From positions 434,001 to 498,000 of the forward strand of contig NZ_JAVXZY010000001.1 of assembly GCF_032337115.1 (NCBI RefSeq): 64,000 bases of DNA, written 5' to 3'. Origin of the DNA: Roseateles_C aquae. GTDB taxonomy: Bacteria; Pseudomonadota; Gammaproteobacteria; Burkholderiales; Burkholderiaceae_C. The position numbers were made by a program, and so were the translations under genes. Below the pieces are notes generated by a model. That model saw only the letters and a list, made by a program, of their open reading frames with translations, did no database searches and was not told the DNA's origin. Numbering within the stretch: position 1 is the stretch's first letter; each line of letters starts with the position of its first letter. Below are positions 49,716-58,530 of the stretch, piece after piece.

Positions 49716-50853
49716 GCAAGCGCCCTCCTCCCCTGACACCTCCAGCGCGCCAACGCCGCCGCTGCCCCTTGCCGACCCCGCGCTGCTGGCGCTGCGCAAT
49801 CAGATCGACGCGCTGGACCAGCAGCTGCTGGACCTGTTGAACCGCCGTGCCCATGTGGCCGAGCAGGTTGGCGAGATCAAGCGCCGTGAAGGCACGCCCT
49901 TCTTCCGTCCCGACCGCGTGGCCCAGGTGATCGACAAGATCAAGGCCGCCAACCCTGGGCCGCTCAAGGGCGAGCATGTGGCCGCCATCTGGCGCGAGAT
50001 CATGTCGGCCTGCCTGGCGCTGGAGTCGCCGCAACGCGTTGCCGTGCTCGGCCCCGTCGGCACTTTCTGCGAGCAGGCGGCGATCGAGTACTTCGGTGGC
50101 GCCGCCGATCTGATCTATTGCAGCAGCTTTGACGAGGTCTTCCACGCCACCGCCAGCGGCAGCGCGCAGTATGGCGTGGTCGGTGTTGAGAACATGACCG
50201 AAGGCGTGGTGACGCGCTCGCTGGACCTGTTCCTGCACACGCCCACCCATGTGGTCGGCGAGGTCAGCCTGCTGATCCGCCACAACCTGATGCGCCAGCA
50301 GAATTCGTTGGAAGGCATTCAGGCGGTGCTGGCCCATCCGCAGGCGCTGGCGCAGTGCCAGAACTGGCTGAACAAGCATCTGCCCGACGCCGAGCGGCGT
50401 GCCGTCTCCAGCAATGCCGAAGGCGCCCGCCTGGCCGCCGCCAACCCGGCCTATGCAGCGATCGCCAGCGAACGCGCCGCCACGCTGTTCGGCCTGCACA
50501 TCGTTGCCCATGCGGTGCAGGACGAGGCCTACAACCGCACCCGCTTTGCCGTCATCTGCCTGCCGCAGACGATGGCCACGCCGCCCTTGACCGGGCGCGA
50601 CTGCACCAGCCTGATCGTCTCCGTGCCCAACCGGCCCGGCGCCATGCATGATCTGCTGGTACCGTTGAAGACCCATGGTGTGTCGATGACGCGGCTGGAA
50701 TCCCGCCCGGCACGTACTGGTCAATGGGAGTACTACTTCTATATCGATCTCGACGGCCATCCCTCGCAGCCCCATGTGGCCGCGGCCCTGGCCGAATTGC
50801 GCGAGCTGTGTGCCTTCTACAAGGTGATCGGCTCCTACCCCTTGAAAGCCTGA
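49708..50853 (+). CDS. pheA: Bifunctional chorismate mutase/prephenate dehydratase
   Basis: A 381-residue P-protein of phenylalanine synthesis. It has an AroQ chorismate mutase at about 25-115 (LRNQIDALDQQLLDLLNRRAHVAEQVGEIK), prephenate dehydratase at about 115-290 (VAVLGPVGTFCEQAAIEYFG ... YGVVGVENMTEGVV), and an ACT regulatory domain at 300-380 (SVPNRPGAMHDLLVPLKTHGVSMTRLESRP) that binds phenylalanine. The ATG at 49708 overlaps serC. tyrA begins 6 nt after its stop; a hisC-type aminotransferase often found between them is absent. Confidence 0.96.
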   Translation: MAEQAPSSPDTSSAPTPPLPLADPALLALRNQIDALDQQLLDLLNRRAHVAEQVGEIKRREGTPFFRPDRVAQVIDKIKAANPGPLKGEHVAAIWREIMSACLALESPQRVAVLGPVGTFCEQAAIEYFGGAADLIYCSSFDEVFHATASGSAQYGVVGVENMTEGVVTRSLDLFLHTPTHVVGEVSLLIRHNLMRQQNSLEGIQAVLAHPQALAQCQNWLNKHLPDAERRAVSSNAEGARLAAANPAYAAIASERAATLFGLHIVAHAVQDEAYNRTRFAVICLPQTMATPPLTGRDCTSLIVSVPNRPGAMHDLLVPLKTHGVSMTRLESRPARTGQWEYYFYIDLDGHPSQPHVAAALAELRELCAFYKVIGSYPLKA

Positions 50854-50859
50854 GTGAGC

Positions 50860-51735
50860 ATGTTCAACCAGCTAGGTGTGATCGGCTGTGGACTGATGGG
50901 TGGCTCCTTTGCGCTGGCCTTGAAGAAGGCCGGCCTGGTCAAGCGCGTGGTCGGCTACAGCAAGTCACCATCGACCACCGAGCAGGCCAAACGCCTGGGC
51001 GTCATTGATACCGCGGCCGAGTCTGCCCTGCTGGCCGTGTCTGGTTCGGACATCGTGCTCCTGGCGATGCCGGTAGCGGCCACCGAGGCGACGCTGAAAG
51101 CGATCCGGCACCTGATCGACCCCAAGGTGCTGCTGATGGATGTGGGCTCAACCAAAGCCGATGTCGTCGATGCCGCACGCCGGGTGCTGGGCAAGCAGTT
51201 GGGCGTCTTCGTGCCGGCGCACCCGATTGCCGGCAAGGAAAGTGCCGGCGTCCAGCACGCCGAGGCGACCCTCTACCATGGTCGTCAGGTGATCCTGACG
51301 CCACTGCCCGAAACCGACGCCACACAGCTGCAAAAGGCCACCGATGTCTGGTCGGCCCTGGGTTGCCAGGTGCTGAAGATGACGCCGCAGAACCATGACG
51401 CCGCCTTTGCCGCCGTCAGCCATTTGCCGCATCTGCTGGCCTTTGCCTATTTCTCGGCCGTGGCCAACCAGCCCTCCGGCCGCGACTTCCTGACCCTGGC
51501 CGGCCCCGGCTTTCGTGATTTCACCCGCATCGCCGCCAGCGACCCCACCGTCTGGCGAGACATCCTGCTGGCCAACAAGGCCGAGGTGATGGCGCAATCC
51601 AAGCGCTTTCGTGATGTCCTGGATCTGCTCGAACAAGTGATGCAGAGCGACGATGCCCAGGCACTGGAGACCCTGCTGCGCCAGGCCTCCGAGGGCCGTG
51701 CCCAATGGCAGATGGGCGTGGCGCGGCCGCGCTGA
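50860..51735 (+). CDS. tyrA: Prephenate dehydrogenase
   Basis: A 291-residue NAD(P)-dependent enzyme of tyrosine synthesis. It has a Rossmann motif GVIGCGLMGGSFAL at the start, HPIAGKESAGVQHA for prephenate binding, and a helical dimerisation domain. The ATG at 50860 is preferred over GTG at 50854. It is part of the serC-pheA-tyrA run and is followed 63 nt later by the aroA-cmk fusion. Confidence 0.95.
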   Translation: MFNQLGVIGCGLMGGSFALALKKAGLVKRVVGYSKSPSTTEQAKRLGVIDTAAESALLAVSGSDIVLLAMPVAATEATLKAIRHLIDPKVLLMDVGSTKADVVDAARRVLGKQLGVFVPAHPIAGKESAGVQHAEATLYHGRQVILTPLPETDATQLQKATDVWSALGCQVLKMTPQNHDAAFAAVSHLPHLLAFAYFSAVANQPSGRDFLTLAGPGFRDFTRIAASDPTVWRDILLANKAEVMAQSKRFRDVLDLLEQVMQSDDAQALETLLRQASEGRAQWQMGVARPR

Positions 51736-51798
51736 GGCGCTCGCCCACCGTCGCCCACCACTGCCAGCCATCGCCCGTCTTAGCGAAATTCTTTTCCC

Positions 51799-53826
51799 AT
51801 GTTCAAGATTCCCTTCCTCGACATCCCCCCGCTGCAGCGAGCCGCCGGCACGGTTCGCCTGCCCGGTTCCAAGAGCATTTCCAACCGCGTGCTGCTGCTC
51901 GCCGGCCTGAGCGAAGGCCAGACCGCTGTTCACGACCTGCTGGACTCCGACGACACCCGCGTGATGCTGGCCTCGCTGCGCGAGCTTGGCTGCCAGCTGG
52001 AGCAGCGCGAGGACGGCGTGCTGCTGGTCACTGGCATCGGCGCCCAGCTCAAGGGCAGTTGCGCCAAGCTCTTCCTCGGCAATGCCGGCACGGCGATGCG
52101 GCCGCTGACCGCGGCGCTGGCCCTGCTCGCCGCCACCCAGGGCGGCGAGTTCGAGCTGAGCGGCGTGCCGCGCATGCATGAGCGGCCGATCGGCGATCTG
52201 GTCGACGCGCTGCGCGCGCTCGGCTGCCAGATCGAGTGCCTGGGCAATGAAGGCTATCCGCCGCTGCGTCTGTCCGGGCCCAGCGCGCTGAAGCTGAACG
52301 AGCCGGTGCGGGTGCGCGGCGATGTGTCCAGCCAGTTCCTCACCGCCCTGCTGCTGGCACTGCCGCTGGTGAGTGCACAGCCGGTCGTTGTTGAGGTTGT
52401 CGGCGAGCTGATCTCCAAGCCCTATGTGCACATCACCTTGGAACTGCTGGCCCGCTTCGGCATCCAGGTGCAGCGCGAAGGCTGGCAGCGCTTCACCATA
52501 CCGGCCGGCAGCCGCTACCGCTCACCGGGTGCCGTCCACGTCGAGGGTGATGCCTCCTCAGCCTCGTATTTCATCGCGCTCGGCGCGCTGGCCGCCATCG
52601 AGCAGCCGCTGCGCATCGAGGGCGTTGGCAGTGCCTCGTTGCAGGGGGATGTACGCTTCGCCGAGGCGGCCAGCGCGATGGGCGCGCGGATCGAGGCTGG
52701 CCCCAACTGGCTGGCCGTGCAGCGCGGCGCCTGGCCGCTGAAGGCCATCGACCTCGACTGCAATCACATCCCCGACGCCGCGATGACGCTGGCGGTGATG
52801 GCTCTTTATGCTGATGGCCCCAGCACGCTGCGCAATATCGCCAGCTGGCGGGTCAAGGAAACCGACCGCATTGCCGCGATGGCCACCGAGCTGAAGAAGC
52901 TCGGCGCCCAGGTCGAGGAAGGGCCAGACTGGCTGCGCGTCCATCCGCTGCGCCTCTGGCAATCGGCCAGCATCCACACCTATGACGACCACCGCGTGGC
53001 GATGTGCTTCTCGCTGGCCGCCTTCCATGGCCTCTTGGGCAAGGAATTGGTCGGGCCCAGGGTCACCGTGCGCATCGAGGATCCGAACTGCGTCGCCAAG
53101 ACCTTTCCGGACTACTTCGAGACCCTGTTCGAGGTCGTCAGCGCCGATCCCGCCGATGTGCCGGTGATCACCATCGACGGCCCGACCGCCTCCGGCAAGG
53201 GCACGCTGGCCGACGAGGTGGCGCATGAGCTGGGCTACTGGATCCTGGACTCCGGCGCGCTCTATCGCGCCACCGGACTGGCCGCCAGCCGTGCTGGCAT
53301 CGATCTGGATGATGCGCAGGCCGTCGCCGCCGTGGCCCGAGGCCTGGATCTGCACTTCCGCAAGGGCCGCGCCACGCTGGCCGGCGAGGACGTGACCGAG
53401 GCGCTGCGCGCCGAAGCCACCGGGCTGATGGCCTCACAGGTGGCCGCGCACCAGCCGGTACGCGATGCCTTGCAGCAGCTGCAGCTCGACTTCCGCCGCG
53501 CGCCGGGCCTGGTGGCTGATGGGCGCGATATGGGCACGGCCATCTTCCCCGATGCCGGGCTGAAGGTGTTTCTCACGGCCAGCGCCGCCACACGCGCCGA
53601 GCGCCGCCATAAGCAATTGATTTCCAAGGGGATTTCGGCTAGCATAGAAGGCTTGCGTGCTGATTTGGAGGCGCGCGATGCGCGCGACAAATCGCGCAGC
53701 GCATCGCCACTGAAGCCAGCCGCAGACGCGCTCAGTCTCGACAACTCGGCGCAGACCATCGAGGAATCTCGTGATCTGCTGCTGCGCTGGTGGGCCGAGC
53801 GTGGGCCGTTTTCGGTTCAGCGTTGA
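51799..53826 (+). CDS. aroA-cmk: Fused EPSP synthase/cytidylate kinase
   Basis: One uninterrupted 675-codon frame. Residues 1-445 are EPSP synthase (LPGSKSISNR, FLGNAGTAMRPLTAAL, WRVKETDRIAAM, FPDYFETLF) of the shikimate pathway. From about 453 follows a complete CMP kinase (ITIDGPTASGKGTLADEVAHELGYWILDSGALYR, DGRDMGTAIFPDA). The two are usually adjacent separate genes, and fused forms occur in some Burkholderiales. The linker is only about ten residues (VVSADPADVP) and no start site is visible at the junction. rpsA follows, as after cmk in most proteobacteria. Confidence 0.95.
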   Translation: MFKIPFLDIPPLQRAAGTVRLPGSKSISNRVLLLAGLSEGQTAVHDLLDSDDTRVMLASLRELGCQLEQREDGVLLVTGIGAQLKGSCAKLFLGNAGTAMRPLTAALALLAATQGGEFELSGVPRMHERPIGDLVDALRALGCQIECLGNEGYPPLRLSGPSALKLNEPVRVRGDVSSQFLTALLLALPLVSAQPVVVEVVGELISKPYVHITLELLARFGIQVQREGWQRFTIPAGSRYRSPGAVHVEGDASSASYFIALGALAAIEQPLRIEGVGSASLQGDVRFAEAASAMGARIEAGPNWLAVQRGAWPLKAIDLDCNHIPDAAMTLAVMALYADGPSTLRNIASWRVKETDRIAAMATELKKLGAQVEEGPDWLRVHPLRLWQSASIHTYDDHRVAMCFSLAAFHGLLGKELVGPRVTVRIEDPNCVAKTFPDYFETLFEVVSADPADVPVITIDGPTASGKGTLADEVAHELGYWILDSGALYRATGLAASRAGIDLDDAQAVAAVARGLDLHFRKGRATLAGEDVTEALRAEATGLMASQVAAHQPVRDALQQLQLDFRRAPGLVADGRDMGTAIFPDAGLKVFLTASAATRAERRHKQLISKGISASIEGLRADLEARDARDKSRSASPLKPAADALSLDNSAQTIEESRDLLLRWWAERGPFSVQR

Positions 53827-54022
53827 ACCCCTGACGACCAGGCTTTCGCAAGAAAGCCAAACCGGGCCCGCTGCCCGTTTCCCTGCTCAATGAAGCCCGC
53901 CACGCCTTTGTGGCCCGCTGCTGTTGAACACGACGGTTGGCGATGTCTATAACCTAACCCGCAAGATTTCTTGCACACACCGCCGCTTTGCAAACGCCTT
54001 GCCGAGCGACTCAGGAATTTTC

Positions 54023-55735
54023 ATGTCCCAAACCCAAAACGCCTTCGGCGGTGAATCTTTCGCCGCCATGTTCGAAGAATCGCTGCAGCGCGCCGACATG
54101 CGCTCCGGCGAAGTCATTTCGGCCGAAGTGGTCCGGATTGACTACAACTTCGTGGTTGTCAACGCTGGCCTCAAGTCTGAAGCCTACGTGCCCATCGAAG
54201 AATTCAAGAACGACCAAGGCGAACTCGAAGTCAACGTCGGCGACTTCGTCTCGGTGGCCATCGATGCAATCGAAAACGGCTACGGCGACACCATCCTGTC
54301 GCGCGACAAGGCCAAGCGTCTGGCCTCGTGGCTGTCGCTGGAAACCGCTCTGGAGTCTGGCGACTTCGTGACCGGTACCGTGTCCGGCAAGGTCAAGGGC
54401 GGCCTGACCGTCCTGGTCAACGGCATCCGCGCCTTCCTGCCCGGTTCGCTGCTCGACACCCGCCCGGTGAAGGACATGAGCCCCTACGAGGGCAAGACCA
54501 TGGAGTTCAAGGTCATCAAGCTGGACCGCAAGCGCAACAACGTCGTGTTGTCGCGCCGCGCTGTGGTCGAGGCTTCGATGGGCGAAGAACGCGCCAAGCT
54601 GCTGGAAACCCTGTCCGAAGGCGCCATCGTCAACGGCGTGGTCAAGAACATCACCGAATACGGTGCGTTCGTGGACCTGGGCGGCATCGACGGCCTGCTG
54701 CACATCACCGACATGGCATGGCGCCGTGTCCGTCACCCGAGCGAAGTGGTCACTGTCGGCCAGGAACTGACCGCCAAGGTCCTGAAGTTCGACGCCGAGA
54801 AGAACCGCGTCTCGCTGGGCCTGAAGCAGCTGGGCGACGATCCCTGGTTCGGTGTGGCTCGCCGCTACCCCGCCAACACCCGCCTGTTCGGCAAGGTCAC
54901 CAACATCGCTGACTACGGCGCATTCGTTGAGATCGAACCCGGCATCGAAGGCCTGGTGCACGTCTCCGAAATGGACTGGACCAACAAGAACGTTGCTCCT
55001 TCCAAGGTGGTCTCGCTGGGCGACGAAGTCGAAGTCATGGTCCTGGAGATCGACGAAGACAAGCGTCGCATTTCGCTGGGCATGAAGCAGTGCCGTGCCA
55101 ACCCGTGGGAAGAGTTCGCCGAGAACGTCAAGCGCGGCGACCGCGTCAAGGGCCCCGTCAAGTCGATCACTGACTTCGGCGTGTTCGTTGGCCTGGCTCA
55201 AGGCATCGACGGTCTGGTGCACCTGTCCGACCTGTCCTGGCAAGAAACTGGCGAAGCTGCCGTGCGCAACTTCAAGAAGGGTCAGGAAGTCGAAGCCATC
55301 GTTCTGGCCGTGGACGTCGAGCGCGAGCGCATCTCGCTGGGCATCAAGCAGCTGGACAGCGACCCGTTCACCACCTACACCTCGGTCAATGACCGCGGCA
55401 TGACGGTGACCGGCAAGGTCAAGACGGTCGACGCCCGTGGCGCCGAGATCGAACTGGCTGACGACGTGCTGGGCTATCTGCGCGCTTCGGAAATCTCCCG
55501 CGATCGCGTGGAAGACGCCCGCAATGTGCTGAAGGAAGGCGACGAAGTGACGGCCCTGATCGTCAACATCGATCGCAAGACCCGCAACATCCAGCTGTCG
55601 ATCAAGGCCAAGGACAACGTTGACCAGCAAGAAGCGATGCAGCGTCTGTCGGCCACGTCCGAGCGTGAAAACGCCGGCACGACCAGCCTGGGCGCCCTGC
55701 TGCGCGCCAAGCTGGACAACCAAAACGGCGGTTAA
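54023..55735 (+). CDS. rpsA: 30S ribosomal protein S1
   Basis: A 570-residue protein with six S1/OB-fold repeats; the GxVVSxxxxYGAFVDLGGIDGLLHITDM-type pattern is clear in repeats 3-5. It binds mRNA leaders and recruits them to the 30S subunit. The ATG at 54023 gives the usual MSQTQNAFGGESFAAMFEESL. The 196-nt leader after aroA-cmk is AT-richer than its surroundings and may carry the S1 autoregulatory structure. It ends with a terminator at 55793. Confidence 0.97.
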   Translation: MSQTQNAFGGESFAAMFEESLQRADMRSGEVISAEVVRIDYNFVVVNAGLKSEAYVPIEEFKNDQGELEVNVGDFVSVAIDAIENGYGDTILSRDKAKRLASWLSLETALESGDFVTGTVSGKVKGGLTVLVNGIRAFLPGSLLDTRPVKDMSPYEGKTMEFKVIKLDRKRNNVVLSRRAVVEASMGEERAKLLETLSEGAIVNGVVKNITEYGAFVDLGGIDGLLHITDMAWRRVRHPSEVVTVGQELTAKVLKFDAEKNRVSLGLKQLGDDPWFGVARRYPANTRLFGKVTNIADYGAFVEIEPGIEGLVHVSEMDWTNKNVAPSKVVSLGDEVEVMVLEIDEDKRRISLGMKQCRANPWEEFAENVKRGDRVKGPVKSITDFGVFVGLAQGIDGLVHLSDLSWQETGEAAVRNFKKGQEVEAIVLAVDVERERISLGIKQLDSDPFTTYTSVNDRGMTVTGKVKTVDARGAEIELADDVLGYLRASEISRDRVEDARNVLKEGDEVTALIVNIDRKTRNIQLSIKAKDNVDQQEAMQRLSATSERENAGTTSLGALLRAKLDNQNGG

Positions 55736-55792
55736 ACCCCTGTTCCACTGAGCCCGGGGCTGGGTTAGCCTGGGCCCGGTCGGTGACTCCAG

Positions 55793-55830
55793 ACAGGCTC
55801 GTCACTCATTCCGAGGACGAGCCTGTTTTC
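55793..55830 (+). terminator. Rho-independent terminator after rpsA
   Basis: Perfect 11-bp stem ACAGGCTCGTC/GACGAGCCTGT (55793-55803, 55816-55826) followed by TTTC, ahead of ihfB. The T tract is short, so some readthrough to ihfB is likely. Confidence 0.8.
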
Positions 55831-55862
55831 ATCTTCCCTCCCCCTTCAAGAATTCCATCGTC

Positions 55863-56186
55863 ATGACCCGTTCCGATCTCGTCGCACATCTGGCCGAACG
55901 CTTCAGCCAGCTCACGCAACGCGACACCGAGTTCGCCGTCAAGACGATTCTGGACGCGATGTCTGAAGCGCTGGCCCGCGGCCACCGCATCGAGATCCGC
56001 GGCTTTGGCAGCTTCTCGATCAACCGCCGCCCGCCCCGCATGGGCCGCAATCCGCGCAGCGGCGAGCAGGTGCTGATTCCCGAAAAGCTGGTGCCCCATT
56101 TCAAGCCGGGCAAGGCCTTGCGCGAAGCCGTCGACGCGCACCTGCCGGTGGCTGACGACGCTGCAGAGCACAAGCAACAGTTCTGA
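55863..56186 (+). CDS. ihfB: Integration host factor beta subunit
   Basis: A 107-residue DNA-bending protein. It opens MTRSDLVAHLAERFSQLTQRD, and the arm GFGSFSINRRPPRMGRNPRSGE and C-terminal HFKPGKALREAV identify IHF-beta. It sits after rpsA, its standard neighbour. Confidence 0.96.
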   Translation: MTRSDLVAHLAERFSQLTQRDTEFAVKTILDAMSEALARGHRIEIRGFGSFSINRRPPRMGRNPRSGEQVLIPEKLVPHFKPGKALREAVDAHLPVADDAAEHKQQF

Positions 56187-56246
56187 GTCGCAAACACGGC
56201 TGCGAGCCCCTGCGCCAGCAGTCGGGGCCACTAGAATCGCTGCCAA

Positions 56247-56531
56247 ATGCGCCTCTTCGTCTGGCTCTTTCGAGCCTTCCTCTTTTTCGCCCTCTTCGCC
56301 TTCGCGCTGAACAACAGCCAGGAGGTGGTGATCCACTGGTTCTTCGGCCACACCTGGCGCACGCCGCTGGTGATCGTGGTGCTGCTGACCTTCGGCCTAG
56401 GCTGCGCATTCGGCGTGCTGGCCATGGTGCCCGCCTGGTGGCGCCACAAGCGCGCTGCCGCGCGCCAGCAAAACCCCGTCGCCACGCCGGCCGAGAGCAC
56501 GCTGGGTGCCGGGGTGCGCGATGGACTTTGA
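56247..56531 (+). CDS. lapA: LapA (DUF1049) membrane protein
   Basis: A 94-residue inner-membrane protein with two helices (LFRAFLFFALFAFALNN and TPLVIVVLLTFGLGCAFGVLAMVPAW) separated by the NNSQEVVIHWFFG loop of the LapA/YciS family. It partners LapB in controlling LPS synthesis through LpxC turnover. It overlaps lapB by 11 bp. Confidence 0.9.
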   Translation: MRLFVWLFRAFLFFALFAFALNNSQEVVIHWFFGHTWRTPLVIVVLLTFGLGCAFGVLAMVPAWWRHKRAAARQQNPVATPAESTLGAGVRDGL

Positions 56532-57678
56532 CCTGCGCTGGATACTGATCGCGCTGCCGCTGGCCTTTGCCTTTGGCTGGCTGGCCTCCAAGCTGGACAC
56601 CCGACAATGGAAGCGCGAACAGCGTGATGCCCCCAAGGCCTATTTCAAGGGGCTCAACCTGCTCTTGAACGAGCAGCAGGACAAGGCCATCGACGCCTTC
56701 ATCGAGGCCGTACAGGCCGACCCTGACACCTCCGAACTGCACTTCGCGCTGGGCAATCTGTTCCGCCGACGCGGCGAGTACGAGCGCGCCGTGCGCGTCC
56801 ACCAGCACCTGCTGCAGCGGGGCGATTTGCCACGCGCCGAGCGCGAACGCGCCCAGCATGCGTTGGCGCAGGACTTCTACAAGGCCGGCCTGTTCGACCG
56901 CGCCGAAGACGCCTTCGCCGCGCTGCGCGGCACCGCCTTCGAGCATGAAGCCGAGCTGGCCCTGCTCTCGCTCTACGAGCGCTCGCGCGAGTGGCGCAAG
57001 GCCGCCGAGGTGGCTCGCCATCTGGAGCAAGGCGGCAGCGCCTCGTTTGCGTCGCGCATTGCCCACTATCTGTGCGAGCAGGCGCTGGAGGCGCAGGCGC
57101 GCGGCCAGGATGCCGAGGCTCAGCAACTGCTGGCCGAGGCCCGCAAAGCCGCCCCCCAGGCCGCTCGCGCCCATGTGCTGGCCGGCCAGATGCTGGCCCG
57201 GCGTGAACAGCACCAGCAGGCCATGGCGGCCTATGCCGAGCTGCTCGCAGCCAATCCGGAAGCCTTCAGCCTGATCGCCGGCGACTATGCCGCGGCCGCC
57301 CTGGCCTGCAACAGCGCCGAAGCCCAGCAGCAGGCGCTGCAAACCCTGCAAGCCCAGTACCAGCGCACACCGGGCATGCACCTGCTCAACGCAATTGCGC
57401 GGCTGGAGCCGGCGGCCGCGGCACAGCGCGAGCGACTGCTCGAACATCTGCGTCAGGAGCCCAGCCTGTCGGCAGCGCGCCTTCTGCTGGCGCAGGGCAA
57501 TGCCCAACTCAGCGGCGAAGAAGCACCGCTGGTCAATGCCGCGCTGGACAAGGCGGTACGGCCGCTGCAGCGTTACCGCTGCGCCGCCTGCGGCTTCGAA
57601 GCCCAGCACTATTTCTGGCAATGCCCCGGCTGCCTGAACTGGGACACCTATCCGCCACGGCATGTGGAAGAGCAATGA
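56521..57678 (+). CDS. lapB: LapB, TPR and rubredoxin-like LPS regulator
   Basis: A 385-residue inner-membrane protein: one TM helix (LRWILIALPLAFAFGWLA), tetratricopeptide repeats from about 45 to 330, and a C-terminal rubredoxin-type metal site (YRCAACGFEAQHYFWQCPGC). It acts as adaptor for FtsH-mediated LpxC degradation in E. coli. The ATG at 56521 is inside the end of lapA. A diverged copy of the nosZ/nirS repeat follows its stop. Confidence 0.94.
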   Translation: MDFDLRWILIALPLAFAFGWLASKLDTRQWKREQRDAPKAYFKGLNLLLNEQQDKAIDAFIEAVQADPDTSELHFALGNLFRRRGEYERAVRVHQHLLQRGDLPRAERERAQHALAQDFYKAGLFDRAEDAFAALRGTAFEHEAELALLSLYERSREWRKAAEVARHLEQGGSASFASRIAHYLCEQALEAQARGQDAEAQQLLAEARKAAPQAARAHVLAGQMLARREQHQQAMAAYAELLAANPEAFSLIAGDYAAAALACNSAEAQQQALQTLQAQYQRTPGMHLLNAIARLEPAAAAQRERLLEHLRQEPSLSAARLLLAQGNAQLSGEEAPLVNAALDKAVRPLQRYRCAACGFEAQHYFWQCPGCLNWDTYPPRHVEEQ

Positions 57679-57750
57679 CCCACCCCCGAGGCGCTGCGCG
57701 CCACTCCCTCAAGGGGCCGGGCACGACGGACCGGCAATGCCTGATCGACG
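57679..57750 (+). repeat. Hairpin-rich intergenic repeat, copy 3 (diverged, after lapB)
   Basis: Begins immediately after the lapB stop in the coding orientation. It keeps the order of blocks (CCCACCCCCGAGGCGC, gcgcgcc, CTCCCTCAAGGGGCC, CGGACCGGCAATGCC) with substitutions relative to the nosZ and nirS copies. The same placement after a stop codon argues for a dispersed family. Confidence 0.65.
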
Positions 57751-57789
57751 TTCCCCACTGGGTAGAACCAACGCCATTGGCTGACTGAG

Positions 57790-58512
57790 ATGCGACACAT
57801 TCTTTGCATGAAATGGGGCACCAAATACGGGCCCGAGTACGTCAACCGTCTGTATGCGATGGTGCGGCGCCATCTGAAGGGTGAGTTCAGCTTTGTCTGC
57901 CTGACCGATCGCAGCGAAGGCATTCGCCCCGAGGTGCGTTGCCTGCCGATTCCGGAACTGAAGCTGCCGGCCGGTATCCCCGAACGTGGCTGGACCAAGC
58001 TGACCACCTTTGAGGCCGATCTGCACGGACTGAAGGGCACGGCACTATTCCTCGACCTTGACGTCGTCATCGTCGACGACATCACGCCCTTCTTCGAGGT
58101 CCCTGGTGAGTTCCTGATCATCCACGACTGGAAGCGCCCCTGGCGCATCACCGGCAACTCCTCGGTCTACCGCTTCGAACTCGGCGCCCATGCCGATGTG
58201 CTGGCCAAGTTCCGGGTCGAGCACGAGGCCATCCGGTCCAAGTTCCGCAATGAGCAGGCCTACCTGTCCGACGAGATCCATCAGCAGGGCAAGCTGCAGT
58301 ACTGGGACGCCAGCTGGTGTGCAAGCTACAAGTACCACTGCATCCCCAGCTGGCCGAGCAGCTACTGGCGCGATCCCATCATTCCCAAGGGCGCGCGCAT
58401 CCTGATCTTCCACGGCGTGATGAACCCGCCCGACGCACTGGCTGGCCGTGACAACGGCAACTGGCGCCATGCGCGCCCGGCACGCTGGATTGCCGATCAC
58501 TGGCGGGAGTAA
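57790..58512 (+). CDS. Glycosyltransferase-like protein (DxD type)
   Basis: A 240-residue cytoplasmic protein with a Rossmann-like N-terminus and a metal-binding LFLDLDVVIVDDITPFFE motif of the kind seen in GT8-like and related nucleotide-sugar transferases. The RWITGNSSVYRF and ARILIFHGVMNPPDAL segments follow. The donor and acceptor are unknown. It is the first of four glycosyltransferase-type genes ending at msbA, downstream of lapAB, which points to LPS or surface polysaccharide assembly. Confidence 0.8.
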   Translation: MRHILCMKWGTKYGPEYVNRLYAMVRRHLKGEFSFVCLTDRSEGIRPEVRCLPIPELKLPAGIPERGWTKLTTFEADLHGLKGTALFLDLDVVIVDDITPFFEVPGEFLIIHDWKRPWRITGNSSVYRFELGAHADVLAKFRVEHEAIRSKFRNEQAYLSDEIHQQGKLQYWDASWCASYKYHCIPSWPSSYWRDPIIPKGARILIFHGVMNPPDALAGRDNGNWRHARPARWIADHWRE

Positions 58513-58530
58513 ACCGGTGCGCCAATTCCG

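Noticed and set aside
53827..54022. Upstream extension of rpsA from 53924
   Set aside because: The extra 33 residues do not resemble S1; the ATG at 54023 gives the conserved N-terminus.
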